The translations under genes were made by a program, and so were the position numbers. The notes beneath the pieces were generated by a model. The model was not told where the DNA came from. It did no database searches and saw only the letters and a list, made by a program, of their open reading frames with translations. From Massospora cicadina (Eukaryota; Entomophthoromycota; Entomophthoromycetes; Entomophthorales; Entomophthoraceae): 64,000 nucleotides of DNA. The stretch spans positions 22,496 to 86,495 of the forward strand of contig JAKSZP010017467.1 of assembly GCA_022478985.1 (NCBI GenBank), read 5' to 3'. Of the stretch, positions 11,501 through 22,437 are shown piece by piece. Every line of letters begins with the position of its first letter. Position 1 is the stretch's first letter.

Positions 11501-12223
11501 ATCCATGTGGATGACCATGTGGTCACTTTCAGCATTTATGCTAACCTTGCTGTTGGACATCATTGGCTTGAGATACAATGACACTAGGATGTAGTCTAAA
11601 CGTGATCCTGACAGTGGGGATCCAGTGGCGTCATATGACCATTGCGTTAAGTTGGCCAGGTCATCATCCTCTTTGTCAATCATTAGGCACATCCTCAATT
11701 TGACTAGGTAATTGAGCATCTTGTCAGCCTTACTGTTGGGACATTCTCTCATTGGGAATGTATCCCTGGCTCACATTTGTCCAACAGTTCAGGTCTCCTG
11801 CTATTACAGTTGTTGCTTCAGATGGCACTTCCACTAAGAATTCCAAAAAATATTGTTTTTGTGGAGCTTTGGTGGGGCATAGACTGCTACCGCTCATATG
11901 CTCCTGCCAGTTTCTCTGTTTGTAGTCGTCACTATCAAGATCCTACCGGTGTGAGTTTCTTCCACAAATTCCAGGTCTATTTTCTTGTCCATTGCAACAA
12001 TCGCCACATGGTCCATCCATAGGGCTTGGTAGCCTATTTGGTGGGACCATGGGTGGTTTTTCGCATCACAGTTTGAGCTTGGCACCATTTCCTTTTGGTT
12101 ACCAGCTTGTGTTTCTGAAATAAAAATTAGGTCAATATTATTATTAGTTTTTAAATGGTGCATCTTCCTCCTCCTCATTTGTATGCTCACCATCCCCCAA
12201 GCATTTGTGGTCGCTATCCTCAT
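8518..12223 (-). pseudogene. LINE A ORF2: AP-type endonuclease and reverse transcriptase
   Basis: ORF2 nicks target DNA and reverse-transcribes the element RNA. The endonuclease starts near 12223 (ATTNAWG, then LIFISETQAG with the metal-binding Glu). It continues at 11752-11282 with SRLDYILV and AESDHMV, the conserved Asp/His end of the domain. RT follows: MKAPGPNNM near 10800, LRQGDPMSPILFNF near 10240, and the catalytic FADD at 10116-10127. The thumb entry motif (YLRIL) lies only about 180 bp further on. A cysteine/histidine cluster C-x2-C-x8-H-x4-C (CPICAEPEADIAHWYYEC) sits near 9000. About half a dozen frame breaks separate these blocks, so it is inactive. Confidence 0.85.
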
Positions 12224-12599
12224 TTCCAGCTGCCTGACCCATGGGTATGAGGTTTAGCGTTGTCTGGGTTGTGGATTGAGTCATGTACTGAGGTCTGGTT
12301 GGTAGATGATGGTGGCATTGATGGTTGGTGGGGTGTATTATTCAGTTTTTGGGGTCAGTTGGTTGGGACTGGGATTATATTCCTGGGCATCCTGTGTACT
12401 GGGAATTTGGTTGCCATCCCCATCTCCATGTTGATGGATAATGGGATGGTTTTATGATTGGGTCTGGGTGCCCCTTGTCCCCTGCTGGTGGAGTGGCAGA
12501 TTCCCCCTCATCCATCATTCAGATTCGCACCCCTTCATTTGATTTAATGGCAGAACTCAATTTTTTAGTCGGTGATTGTCCAGCTGACTTTGTCAATTT

Positions 12600-15500
12600 C
12601 ATTGCACCTGCTGATTTTTTGCCTGTTGCCTTGGTTTATTTACCAATGACTTCTGATTTGATTTAGTATTCACTTTCAGCTTGTTGGGCTTTAATTTCGA
12701 TTTGCTGGCTTCCTGCATCCATCCTTGCTTGGGAGACTTCTTCAGGTTCGCCTTCTGCCATCTTTCCTCCTCATGGACTATCCATTCCGCTTGGGTTGGA
12801 CGTTGCTCTGTTGGTCCAGGGTCAGTTCCCTCATCCATTGCATAAGATTTGGGGTTCAGATTTATAAATGGTTCATCATCCACTTTGGGTCACTTTGCCA
12901 CTTCTCATTCCCACGCTTCTCTATGTGCCAGGTCCAATTCTTGTTGTTGGTGTTTCATATCTGCTACCTCCATTAGGTTGCATGGGATCCATTCTCTGGC
13001 TTTTGGGTGGAGGAAAGTCTTGGTACCAACCTTGGTGATCCCCCCAATGGGGTCATATTTATATTCCCATGTAGTTTTACCTTTATGATGGTGGCATTGA
13101 GCCATTGTGTGGCTGGTCTGGTAACAGAACTGGCACACTTGTTTGGCATCCTCCTGTTTGATGTATACTACCCTGCCAAGGTCAGGCAGGCAGATGAATT
13201 GGGCTAGAGCAATTTTGTTTGGTTTCATCCAGGGTGCCATTTCATACAGTGCTTCCACTGTCTGAGGGTGGAGGCACTTCACAATGTAATTGCCACTGGC
13301 TTGCCAAAATTCTCATACTTCCCCATAGTATGACAATCTGGTCCAGATCGCTTCATGCACCTACTCCCATTCATGATCAGTGGGGAGATTCTGGAAGGTT
13401 ACCCACCTTGCGGTTTGGTTGGTGCGTATCTGGTCAGCTCCATTTGCAGATAAATCCCCTTGTATTTGATGCCAATTTTGAGGAGTTTCTTGTGGTCCAA
13501 TTTGCCTGGGATCACTATATCTATATAGCCTCATTTGGGTACCCAGTGGTGATCAAAGTCCCCTCCAGCTAGGACTTCATCGAGTTCCTGATAAATCAAC
13601 ATTATCAGGTCAGACCATTCCTCCTCCTCCACTAGCTGCAGGTGGATTCGGATAGTGTCCTTTAGGTATGATTTTGGTGCCTGGTGGTCTGTAAAGCCCC
13701 CGCTGATCAACTGATAGATGTACTCAATGTGGCTCCCTGCTCCATTCCAGGTGTTGTCTTTGGTATGTATGCACTGCTGCTGCGCTGTAGGATTTGGTTT
13801 TTGCGCTTGGTTTGGGTACTTCAGTGGGGGTCTTCCCCTTCAAAATCCAGCTTACTGATTCATTGAGGCTGAACCCCCAGTTGAGGAATGCTTCAATCTG
13901 GTGAATGCTGATACCTCAGCAGCTGATACTTTTAGCCATTTGCGCTCCAATCTTGAGGCTCTGCCACTCTAGGGCATCTATCAGCAAGAACCCCAGTCAG
14001 TACCACTTGAGGGCAGATTCTGGGCTGCACGTTGGGTGGAGGTATTTTTGAAGGACCTCCAGTGTAATCGAGCTATGCTGGCACCAGTCCCTTACTGTGA
14101 CACTATTCCAGCCCCCATCTGTAAATACTCATGCCATGGCTGCTGGAACACCCACTTCACTCCATTGGAATGCTTCAGAGGGGGTGAAACCTTTGGCGGC
14201 ATATGGGGCCACTAGCGTCAGTTCTGGGAAGGATTGCTTCCAATCCCAGATGGTTTCAATGTGGATCCCCGCTTTGAGCCATTCTCAGCCCAAGTCTGGG
14301 GTTGTGACCCCTTTCATCGCCATTGCCACCTGTGGTGAAATCTTGTGTTCCATCCATGGTTGGGCTGATTCAGGGGTGAACCCCGCTGCATCCCAGTCTG
14401 CAGCTTTGGCAATTGTTGCAGCATTGCACCAGATTTTCCACTTTTTGATCAGGAATGGTTGGCCTCTAAGGGTTTTGTGAATCAGTTTAGTCACCCCCAG
14501 CTCCGCCCATTAATGCACTAGGTCCATACTGGCCCCCACTCAGAACCAGTATTTCATCTCCATCAGTGTGAATCCATTGGCAGACCAGTTGATGGCCTCT
14601 TCTGGTGACCAATCCTGGAAAGGTCCCCACTCCACCACTTTTTCCTTTGTCCAGCCCACTTTCATCAGGTCTGATGCAGTGGCTGGTGGAATTTGGGTGT
14701 ATGACCAGTGTAAGGCCTTGGTGGCCTTGAACCCAGCTGTGATCCATGGTAGTGCCTCCTCTGGGGAGATTGTGGTATTATACCATTCCAGTGCTGTGTC
14801 CACTGGAATGGTGTGTCAGGCCCATTTGAGGGCAGTTGAGGCATTCAGGAATCATTTTGCATAATTGGCTAAATCTGTTGGGTTGAGGCCTAAGCTCCCT
14901 GATGGCTTGGGCATATTGTGCTGTAATGCCTGCCTTGTTATACTCCATCACATTTAAAAGGTTGATGCCAGCCTCCATCCAGGCCTTTGCATCCACCAGT
15001 TTTAAATCTTTGCAGATTGTGGCCTTGATCACCTTGTTCTCCATGGGGATTTTCATCCATTCCAGGGTGTCTTTGGTCCAAACTCATGATGCTTTGAATA
15101 GTACCACCATGTCAATTGAGATTTGGGTATTGAGCCAGCATTTGGCTGCTCCAGTGGAAAACTTGTGGTCTCACCACATAGCCATGATGGCTGGTTTGAT
15201 ACCTTTGGAGACCCACTGAGTCGCCGTAGAGTATGGGAACTGGAAGGCCTCCCATTGTTTGACTTTGCGGGCAGACACGCCTCAGCGCGCCAACATGTCT
15301 GACTGGATCAGGGTATATTTTACTGGGGCCCTGGCTGCTGACTTGACTGCTGTTGGTGTTTCAGCCCCTTCCAGTAGTACTTTTAGTTTTTTTGCCAAAT
15401 TTTCTTGAGTGTCTGATCCCTCAGATTCAGTCCCTGATATAGCTTCACCCCCATCAGGGTTGGTCCCCAATGGTTCATATTGGTTTGGCGATTGGCTCTG

Positions 15501-16354
15501 TGCTAATCTAATCCCCTCTGATGGCTTAAAATTGTTCAGGTTTGTTCCCAATTGTCCATTTGGGATCAGCTGTCAATTTTTGGTTGAGCTAGAACCCTCT
15601 GTTGACATGAATTTGTTGGGGATTGCACCTGATGGTATATTGGGATCACGCCTGATGATTTGCTCATGTCACCAAATCAATTTTGGTTGGGGAACATTCA
15701 CCCCCCAACTGGGCCTTGTCAGAACTGGTGCCCGACTTCTTCTTCACTCAAATAACCCAAGTGGATTTGGTAAGTTTCTCCATGTCAGCAGAAAACTTTT
15801 TATGGCTTTGCTCTGTTGGTTTGAGCTGCTGATTTTTGTCAATCAAATCTGAGTCAGTTTTAGATCCAACCAATACTTCGTCTGGGTTTTTTGTTATTTC
15901 CACAAAAATTTTCTCACCCTGCGAGGCCCCAATCCCCTCTACTGGTTGAGGTTCAGTGGGGAATATTCCTGACACTGCTGTTCTCAGCATTGGGCCTTGC
16001 TCCCCAAAGGTGTCTCTTGTCATCTGGTTGTCAGCAGTCACCAATCCTAGGGAGTTGACCCATTATCCATGCTAGTCACAAGGGCACTGTGACCCTTTGA
16101 TGTTTCACGTGTTTTGTCATCATTCATGTTGCCAAATCATTACTTGACATACATGGGTTGTATTGCCCTTCCCAGTTATTAGTTGTGTGGGGGCTTGGGC
16201 CAGTGGGAAGTTCATTAGATGGTACGTCCATTGTAGCATCCTTCATATTATTATTGTTATTTAATATTGGCGCAGGCAAGTCATCCATTTCTATGTGCTG
16301 CGCACAGATGGGTGAATTGACTACCCTACGCTTGGGTGTTTGGCCATGGTTCAC
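12600..16354 (-). pseudogene. LINE A ORF1: polar N-terminus, 13-residue W repeats, RRM-like region, zinc knuckle, basic tail
   Basis: ORF1 of LINEs binds the element RNA in the ribonucleoprotein (family knowledge). Here several minus-strand frames follow one another: polar segments at 16354-16124, 16044-15748 and 15551-15282; a 1.4-kb array of 13-residue tryptophan repeats (13840-15260); an acidic EEEEW stretch; a region like the RRM of the other LINEs (VTFQNLPTD near 13400); and a zinc knuckle C-QF-C-YQTS-H-TMAQ-C near 13110-13155. A Lys/Gln-rich tail ends near 12600. In LINE B1 the knuckle lies about 0.85 kb from the element's 5' end, here about 3.3 kb, so some 2.4 kb is extra. Frameshifts and stops make it nonfunctional. 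The single-ORF reading is an inference from order and orientation. Confidence 0.65.
13840..15260 (-). repeat. Protein-level tandem array, 13-residue period, consensus W-x3-G-[FI]-x-P-x2-A-x2
   Basis: Reading the minus strand across a few frameshifts, tryptophans recur every 13 codons (39 bp). Units seen include WITAGFKATKALH, WDAAGFTPESAQP, WYNTTISPEEALP, WSANGFTLMEMKY, WMEAGINLLNVME, WVSKGIKPAIMAM and WLKAGIHIETIWD. Spacing suggests roughly 35 units, many degenerate. The DNA repeats have diverged so much that the periodicity shows mainly at protein level, which points to past selection on the protein. I recall similar GF-x-PEEA-x2-W arrays from some bacterial proteins, but could not check this. 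Confidence 0.8.
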
Positions 16355-16467
16355 TGCTCTATAATTGCAGTGCGCACTGGCAGTTGGTTGCTCTCTAAAT
16401 TCTTGTTCAGTTCATTTTTTGATTTAAAAAGTGATGTATGCAAGAGAGAAAAGTTTGCAACACCCCC

Positions 16468-16497
16468 TAATAATATAATAATAAATAATAATAATTT
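16468..16497. repeat. (AAT)n microsatellite: 3' tail of LINE B1 abutting LINE A
   Basis: This run of AAT/ATA triplets is the (ATT)n tail of minus-strand B1, and LINE A's 5' end follows directly. Equivalent runs separate the other LINEs. Confidence 0.85.
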
Positions 16498-16578
16498 TAT
16501 TTGAGGTGGGCCAACCTTGAGACAAATATGCCACACCAAAGAGAGAGGGGGGAGAAAGTGAAATAAAGGGGCCGCGAC

Positions 16579-19500
16579 TTAAACCTGAGTACCAGGGGAG
16601 AACGTCGTGGCTAGTGTTCCCATGGGACCTGGCGTTGTTGGAGGGGGTTCACTTGAGCTGCTCAGTAAATCTACGCTGTTGAGGCAGGTTTGCATTTCCA
16701 TATCGCTGGTTAGGAAGGGGAGCGGAAGCCAGTTCTGCACCATCCTCTGAAGTTGGCATGGAGTTGCTTCACAGAACAGCCAAATATTGAACAATTTAAT
16801 TATGTTTTTATTAAATCGATTGTAAATATTGATGGGATTTGGGGCTGAATTTTGAATTGCCTCAAGATAAATCGTGTGAATTGTCCATAGGGATAATGCA
16901 AAAATAACTGCTTGGAGCAATTCTAGGATTGGTGAGTCAATATTAAGTGCCATAAAATTTGAAATTGAACAGAGTTTGGTGGGTATGCGGTTGGGTGCCA
17001 TCAGTGGCCATGCTAGTTTCCATACAAGCCAGGCTGTTGTGCACTCAACCTGTGCAACATGGTGTCTTTTGCACCACATACTCTACAGTGTTCCTGGGTT
17101 GAATTGGACTGCTCAGCTGTTCGGTAGGCCTGTGTGTAAGCATTGCCAGATGTGCACCTTAATTTTTGGGTGAAGTAAATCGTGTGTTGCAAATTTAAAA
17201 AGATTCTGAGTTTTTTTGTCATATGGATGATCTTTTTGGTCCATAAGATTGATATGGGTAGGGTTCAGGTTCTTGGTGTGGTAATCCTCCACTGAGACTC
17301 GTGCGCCCCTGCATTCCTGAGTGTAGGTATGATTTGCAAACCCTTGACTGTTTTGCACCTCATGATGTTGAGAGGGAACAGCCACACATCTTAACGAATA
17401 TTCTTCAGTACTGCATGGGAGAAGTTCAAGGACTGGTGTGGACTGTTGGCATTTGGATTGGCTGCCAGGTAGGACAGGAGGGTGTTTCGCAATGTGGGGT
17501 TGGATAGTTTGAGGTACCTGGCCAGGTTGATTCATGCGGCGTGTGACCAGTGGTTTGTTTTGGGGTTGGGCTCATCATCTAACTATCCACTTACCAAATA
17601 ATTTATCGGATTAAGTGATGCAGTTAGTGAGGCCTAGGCCTCCTTCCAATCTTGGTCCATGAAGTAGGCCTACTTGAATTGGGGCTTTTCTTCCTTACCA
17701 CAACCATGACTGCAGTAAGGCCCTGATGCAGTTGTGGAATTCTGAGGAGAAGGGGACAACTGCAGCTGGGAACCAAAGGATCAGGAGCCAGAGGGAATTC
17801 ATGATTACAACTCACCCCATGAGTCCCATTTGCCTCCCCCTGAGAGAGGCGATGTGGGACATGAGCTTCCAGATGAGCCCATCTCCAATCCTGAGCAGGT
17901 CCAGCCCATTGGGGCTCAGGGTGAAACCCAGGTGTTTCACTGGGCCTCCCAAAGGCGCCACCCCAAACAGGGCCCAGATTCTACCCAGTTTTCTGTTTTT
18001 TGTGGATTTTGGTGGGTGGTGAGGGTGGTCCTTAAGTGCTGGCAAATTGTATGCATAATGCCAAATAAATTTCCTATTGAATGAACTTAATTTATTTTTA
18101 GAATATTGCTTCAATTCACTTGATTGTTTTTATGTTCTGCATTAAATTATTTAAATTGTAATTTGGGCAATAATTTTATTTGTTGCCAGTTATGTCATAC
18201 TTGGCAATGATCTGTGACCTGCAATTAAGGTCTTATTTTTTGATATATGATTTTAAATTGTTTAAATCGATTAAATTAATGCTCAAAACTTTGATTTTTC
18301 ACATTAAATTATATAAATTGATTTCTTCAAATCTCTGGTCAATTCATTGCTGGTGTCGTCATTTTCAGGTGAATTTTGCAACTTGCAATTAATTGCATCG
18401 CTTACCTACTTATCTAACCTGATTTTTACATTCAAATTTGGGTCAACTGATGTGACGACAACATCATTATCAGCATTAACACCTGGCTACTGATTCGTTG
18501 CTTTTGAGACATATCTGACTTCTGAACTTTCTGAATGCATTTTTTGAGACATTTAATCAAATTTTGGTTTTGCTTTTTCTTATTCACCATGACGTTAGTC
18601 TTCCTCATATGGCCACGGCGCCTGGTATATATGGCCTGGTTGTCACCCACCCCAGATACCATTTCTGGCTGAGTGAGGGTGGCAGGAGGCAGGGTGGTTC
18701 TAGCTGGGGCCAGTTGGTGAACCCTGGTTCGAGTTTTGCTGCCCCAGGTTGGTTGGGTGATTTTTGTGCTGCCCACAGGTAAAATCTCCAGTTTTTAATT
18801 TAAAAATACTTGCATTGCTAGCTGCTTCATATTGGTGGATGATTGACTCAAGTTTCTACATGTCCTCCAAGCTTGTAATTCCTATGACTGCATCATCGGT
18901 GTATGCCAGAGCTTCCAGTGGTGGCTCCCCATGCACGCTGATGCCTTCCAGCTCTGCATCCACTGCCCGCAACAATGGGTCAAAAGCCAGGTTGTACTAC
19001 AGGGGGCTCAACAGGTCCCCTTGCCTCACCCCACATTGAGGTGAGATTTTGGCTGACTAGAATCTGGGGTCTTGGACTGACATGCTTGTCATAGTCGTTT
19101 GCTTCATCACCCATTCAATGAATTTTTACTGCAGGTGTGCTCTCTCCATGCAATGGTGTAGGTACAACCAGTCTATCCTGTCATAAGCTTTCTATTGGTT
19201 TAGGAATACTAATGCTCCACTAGAGTTCGACTGGGTGACATTGGCAACCGTGTGGATGTTGTCCCAGATGCTCCTGCCAGGGACAAATCCATGTTGGTTA
19301 GTCAAGATCACGTTCCTCCTGATGGAACCCTGATGACGTGCCAGGATTTTTAAAAGCAGTTTAGAATCAGAGATTATCAGCGAGATTGGACGCCAGTTGT
19401 CAAGTGAATGTGTGTCACCTTTCTTGTGAAGGAGAACAAGCAGGGCCTTGTCCCCTCCAGGCATGAGCTTGGTTTATCCAAGCATCTGTTGAGTGCGGCA

Positions 19501-20965
19501 AGGAGGATGTGGCTGAGGAGGTCTGGAAATGTAGCATCAGTTCATATGGATTCCCATCAGGTCCTGGACTCTTCCACCGGGAAGGCTCTTGATTGCCGCG
19601 TTGAGCTCCTCCTTTGTTATTGGTGCCATGAGCGCTGATGTGTCCAGGGTTGTGGGTGGCTCCACCCTCGCAAGGAAGGACTCAATGTCCTGAGGTAAAG
19701 CACCCTTGTTCAAGTATAATTTAGTGTAGTATCCATGGATTATGTCCATTAGCACCTCTGGGGAGCGCGCTACGGTGCCATCTTGCATGGCCAGAGAGTC
19801 ACATCAGGTCTGGGATTTATGGGTGGTGAACTTGAACATGAAGAATCTGGACAATTTACACCCTCGGCCACCAGTTTTGCTCCCACCTGTAACGTGAGCT
19901 GTTCCTGAGCTTGCTTGCTGAAACCTTGGATCTCGAGGGTCAATTGAACCCATTCCCTCATCTAATTGGTGCTGTGGCCCACTTAAAGCATTCCTCTTGA
20001 GATGTGCTCATTGGTTGATCGCCTTTGAAGAGCTGATGCCTCGGCCACATGCCTCCTGGAGGATGTACATTTCGCAGTGGCAACCATTTCAGCTTTCAGG
20101 CATCCCCAGGTCTGGATTGGGTCTTCGCTGAGGGGGTCCCTCACATCACTGGACAGGGTTCGTACTGCTAACCAGTGGGCAAAGTAGGCATTACTTACGG
20201 TTTGTGGTTGAATCTTTTCCCATTTTGGGTGTGGTTGTGCCTGCAACTTTGACCTCAAGTAATCCTTACCAGCCGATGGTCCAAGTGAGTGATACTAACT
20301 GTCTTAAAGTTTTCTACCATATGCTTAAGGGTCGCCAGGATGCAGATAAGGTCGATGCATGTCATCAAGAACAGCTCACCCTCTTTGAAGTGTGACCTCA
20401 TCATGTGCTCAAGGGTTGGCATGCCCTTTGGGCATGCATCGATGACCCCTAATACAGCCATGACAACGCGAGTTCCTGGTGTCTGCAGGGATGATCAATG
20501 TCCAGAGGACATCTATCTGTGGCTCTTGTAAGCGAACAGTTCATGTCTCCTAGGAGGAAGCTGTTTTCCAGTAGTGGTAAATTGGCCACCTCTTCGAAGA
20601 AGTTGGCGCGGTTGCTGGGATGTTGGGGGCATAGGTATTGACTAAGGTGTACTGATTTCCCTGCCGTGTGATTGTGATGGCCAGGTCTCTCTCCCCTAGG
20701 TGATAAGTTGAGGATGTGACGGTGATGCCCCTGCCTGGTTTGATTATGAACCTGCAGAGGGTGACCAAGTTTAGAAGTTTGGGAGGAGCATCTGGGCCAC
20801 TCAGGTTCCTCCCCCTTGGGTAATAACTCTCCTAGATTGCCAGGATGTCAGCTGGAGGATTTTGCAGGTGCTGGATTTTCTTGGCCTGGGATGCAGCGGC
20901 CTTCAGCCCTGCAATATTGAATGTCCCTATTGTGATTATATTACCTGATCCACCCAATCTACCTT
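16579..20965 (-). pseudogene. LINE B1 ORF2: endonuclease, RT with interrupting insert, C-terminal region
   Basis: The endonuclease begins with TFNIAGLKAA at 20881-20927. Its catalytic Glu context reads ILAI-stop-ESY, where a TAG replaces the expected Gln. NTYAPN follows near 20630. RT blocks: LLHKKGDTHSLDNWRPISL near 19390, HGFVPGRSIWDNIH near 19270, and the catalytic box as YTDD at 18892-18903. The thumb entry KHLGFTLSPNGL is near 17925, almost 1 kb further on, because an insert with a minisatellite unit (18100-18420) lies between. A C-terminal C-RV-C-GAKDTML-H cluster near 17050-17090 and a Trp-rich segment end at 16579. Many frameshifts and stops make it a dead copy. Confidence 0.85.
18187..18365 (-). 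repeat. Family-B internal minisatellite, one unit
   Basis: There is one copy of the roughly 166-bp unit found twice in B2 and four times in B3. Its hairpin core (18213-18235) is slightly decayed here (TGTGACCT ... AGGTCTTA). It lies inside the RT coding region between palm and thumb. Confidence 0.8.
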
Positions 20966-21016
20966 AATTGGATAGCTCTGGATCATTTGACCCAGTTCTA
21001 TCACGCTTCAAGTGAT

Positions 21017-22349
21017 TCAAGCTTGAGTGCCCATTTGGGAGCTCTGCACCACTGAGCTGAGCTGAGGCAGCGCTTGCTCTGTCAGTAGCTGGACCACCTT
21101 AAAAATTTTTGTAACCCTTGTTCTGAGAGTTTTTGTTGAGACTACAGGTAGGTGACCAGAGTTGTGAACTCCAGCCTGAACCAGCACCGGTTCATTTCCC
21201 ACTCCCATGGGCTGCGTTTTTTGTGTCGCTGCATGCATCTGCTGGTTTGCTGTCCCCTCCATCGGCTCCTCAGGGGTCTCTCTCAGGGGCTCAATTGGTT
21301 TGCATTTTCAACATTATTGGTTTACAGAATCTGATTCTCTTTTTTAGCATCCTCAGCCCTCGCTCTGGCCTCTGCTTGTCTCTTCAATTTCTCCTCCGCT
21401 TTGCATTTTTTTGGCAGAGACCGGTTCAATGATCTGGTACTCACCAATATACCCCCAGTTGAATGGGGTTGTTGTCACTTGAAGTTTACCAAAATTTTCA
21501 TCAGTTTCATCCATTTCCTCAGGGTCCTCCTCCTGCTGCTGCTTGCCTACAGCAGGGCATGCGTGGGTCTGATGCCCAAGCACCTGAAGGTGCTGGCAGA
21601 TGGGAGGAGCCTTCTCTGGGGTAACTTTGAAGGGGTCAGATGCTTGTCCCTTCAGCAAGATGAACTGTGTGACATATGGGATCAGGTTGGGATTAGCTTC
21701 TACTTCAGGCTTGGGGTCAACAACCATGATCGCCTTCCTGCTGCAGAGTTCCGGCATGAGGTGGAAGCACTGCAGCTCAAACTGCTTCACTCTTCCATGC
21801 TCCTCAATGCCTTTGATTAGATCTGCTTTGACGAAGTCGCAGGGGAGATCCATTGGGAGATCTTTGAATGAGATGAAGAGGTCATTCTCCTTGTTCCAGA
21901 AGGTGCAATGTACTTTTATGTGGTGGGGTACACCTTTGATGGTCACTTCAATGATGACCTTTGCTGCGGTGTCCCCCTGATCCGCTGTGGTGAAGCCAAT
22001 ATCTATAATACTTGTTAGAATTCTTGCTTAAAAATGGCGTTTTCAAAAAAATTTCTTTCTTTTTTTTGGTAATTGCCAACAAGATCTCCAGGTTGACTCC
22101 AAAGTTCACTTTAACCCCATGTTTAGCAGGGGAGGAGGGGAATGAGTGGCGGATGTTATTGTTGAGCATATGCTTGTGTAGCATTTTCAAGTACCCTTCG
22201 GTAGGGACATGCATCTGTCATCTGGTCTGGTTCGCGTGGCTAACCAGGAGCTCCTTGTGGGAGCAGTTAATGCCCTTGGGGAATGCCATGTTGGTGGAAT
22301 TACCACTCTTTGCAATGTTTGCCCATGGCTTCTGATTAGAGTTGTGCAT
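21017..22349 (-). pseudogene. LINE B1 ORF1: RRM-like protein with variant zinc knuckle
   Basis: The ORF begins at the ATG at 22349 (MHNSNQK), the same start as in B2 and B3. A frameshift near 21947 separates the N-terminal third from the rest. The middle reads KENDLFISFKDLPMDLPCD, an RRM-like strand-helix region shared with LINEs D and E. The zinc knuckle near 21560-21605 is C-QH-L-QVLG-H-QTHA-C: the second cysteine is Leu. An acidic stretch (EEDPEEMDE) follows the knuckle. B1 ends at a TGA at 21017 where a one-base difference from B2/B3 shortens it. Its role would be RNA binding in the retrotransposition particle. Frame breaks make it inactive. Confidence 0.8.
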
Positions 22350-22437
22350 CTTTTCCTTCTAAACTGATTATTGAATGTTCAAATTCAACTTGAATCTTCC
22401 TTCCCTCTATAAAAGTGACGCTTAGGAGAAAAAATCA

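Larger units (their letters stand above)
8412..16466 (-). mobile_element. LINE family A, degenerate full-length copy
   Basis: This non-LTR retrotransposon of about 8 kb runs right to left. It has a 5' terminal box (16425-16455), an unusually long ORF1 (about 16354-12600) and ORF2 with endonuclease and RT (12223-8518), then an A/T-rich 3' region ending near 8412. It begins immediately after the (ATT)n tail of LINE B1, so the two are head to tail. ORF1 and ORF2 are broken by numerous stops and frameshifts. The 3' end is estimated from an AATAAA-like stretch and an A run near 8410-8440. Confidence 0.8.
16498..22434 (-). mobile_element. LINE family B, copy B1 (near full length)
   Basis: This is a minus-strand non-LTR element of about 5.9 kb, with 5' box 22408-22437, ORF1 from 22349, ORF2 from about 20965 to 16579, a short 3' UTR with GGTGTGGCATATTTGTC, and an (ATT)n tail at 16468-16497. 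Copies B2 and B3 are colinear. B1's 5' end directly follows the tail of B2. Confidence 0.9.

Noticed and set aside
14097..14480. A plus-strand ORF of about 127 codons
   Set aside because: It is antisense to the minus-strand tryptophan repeat region; no start context or domain of its own.
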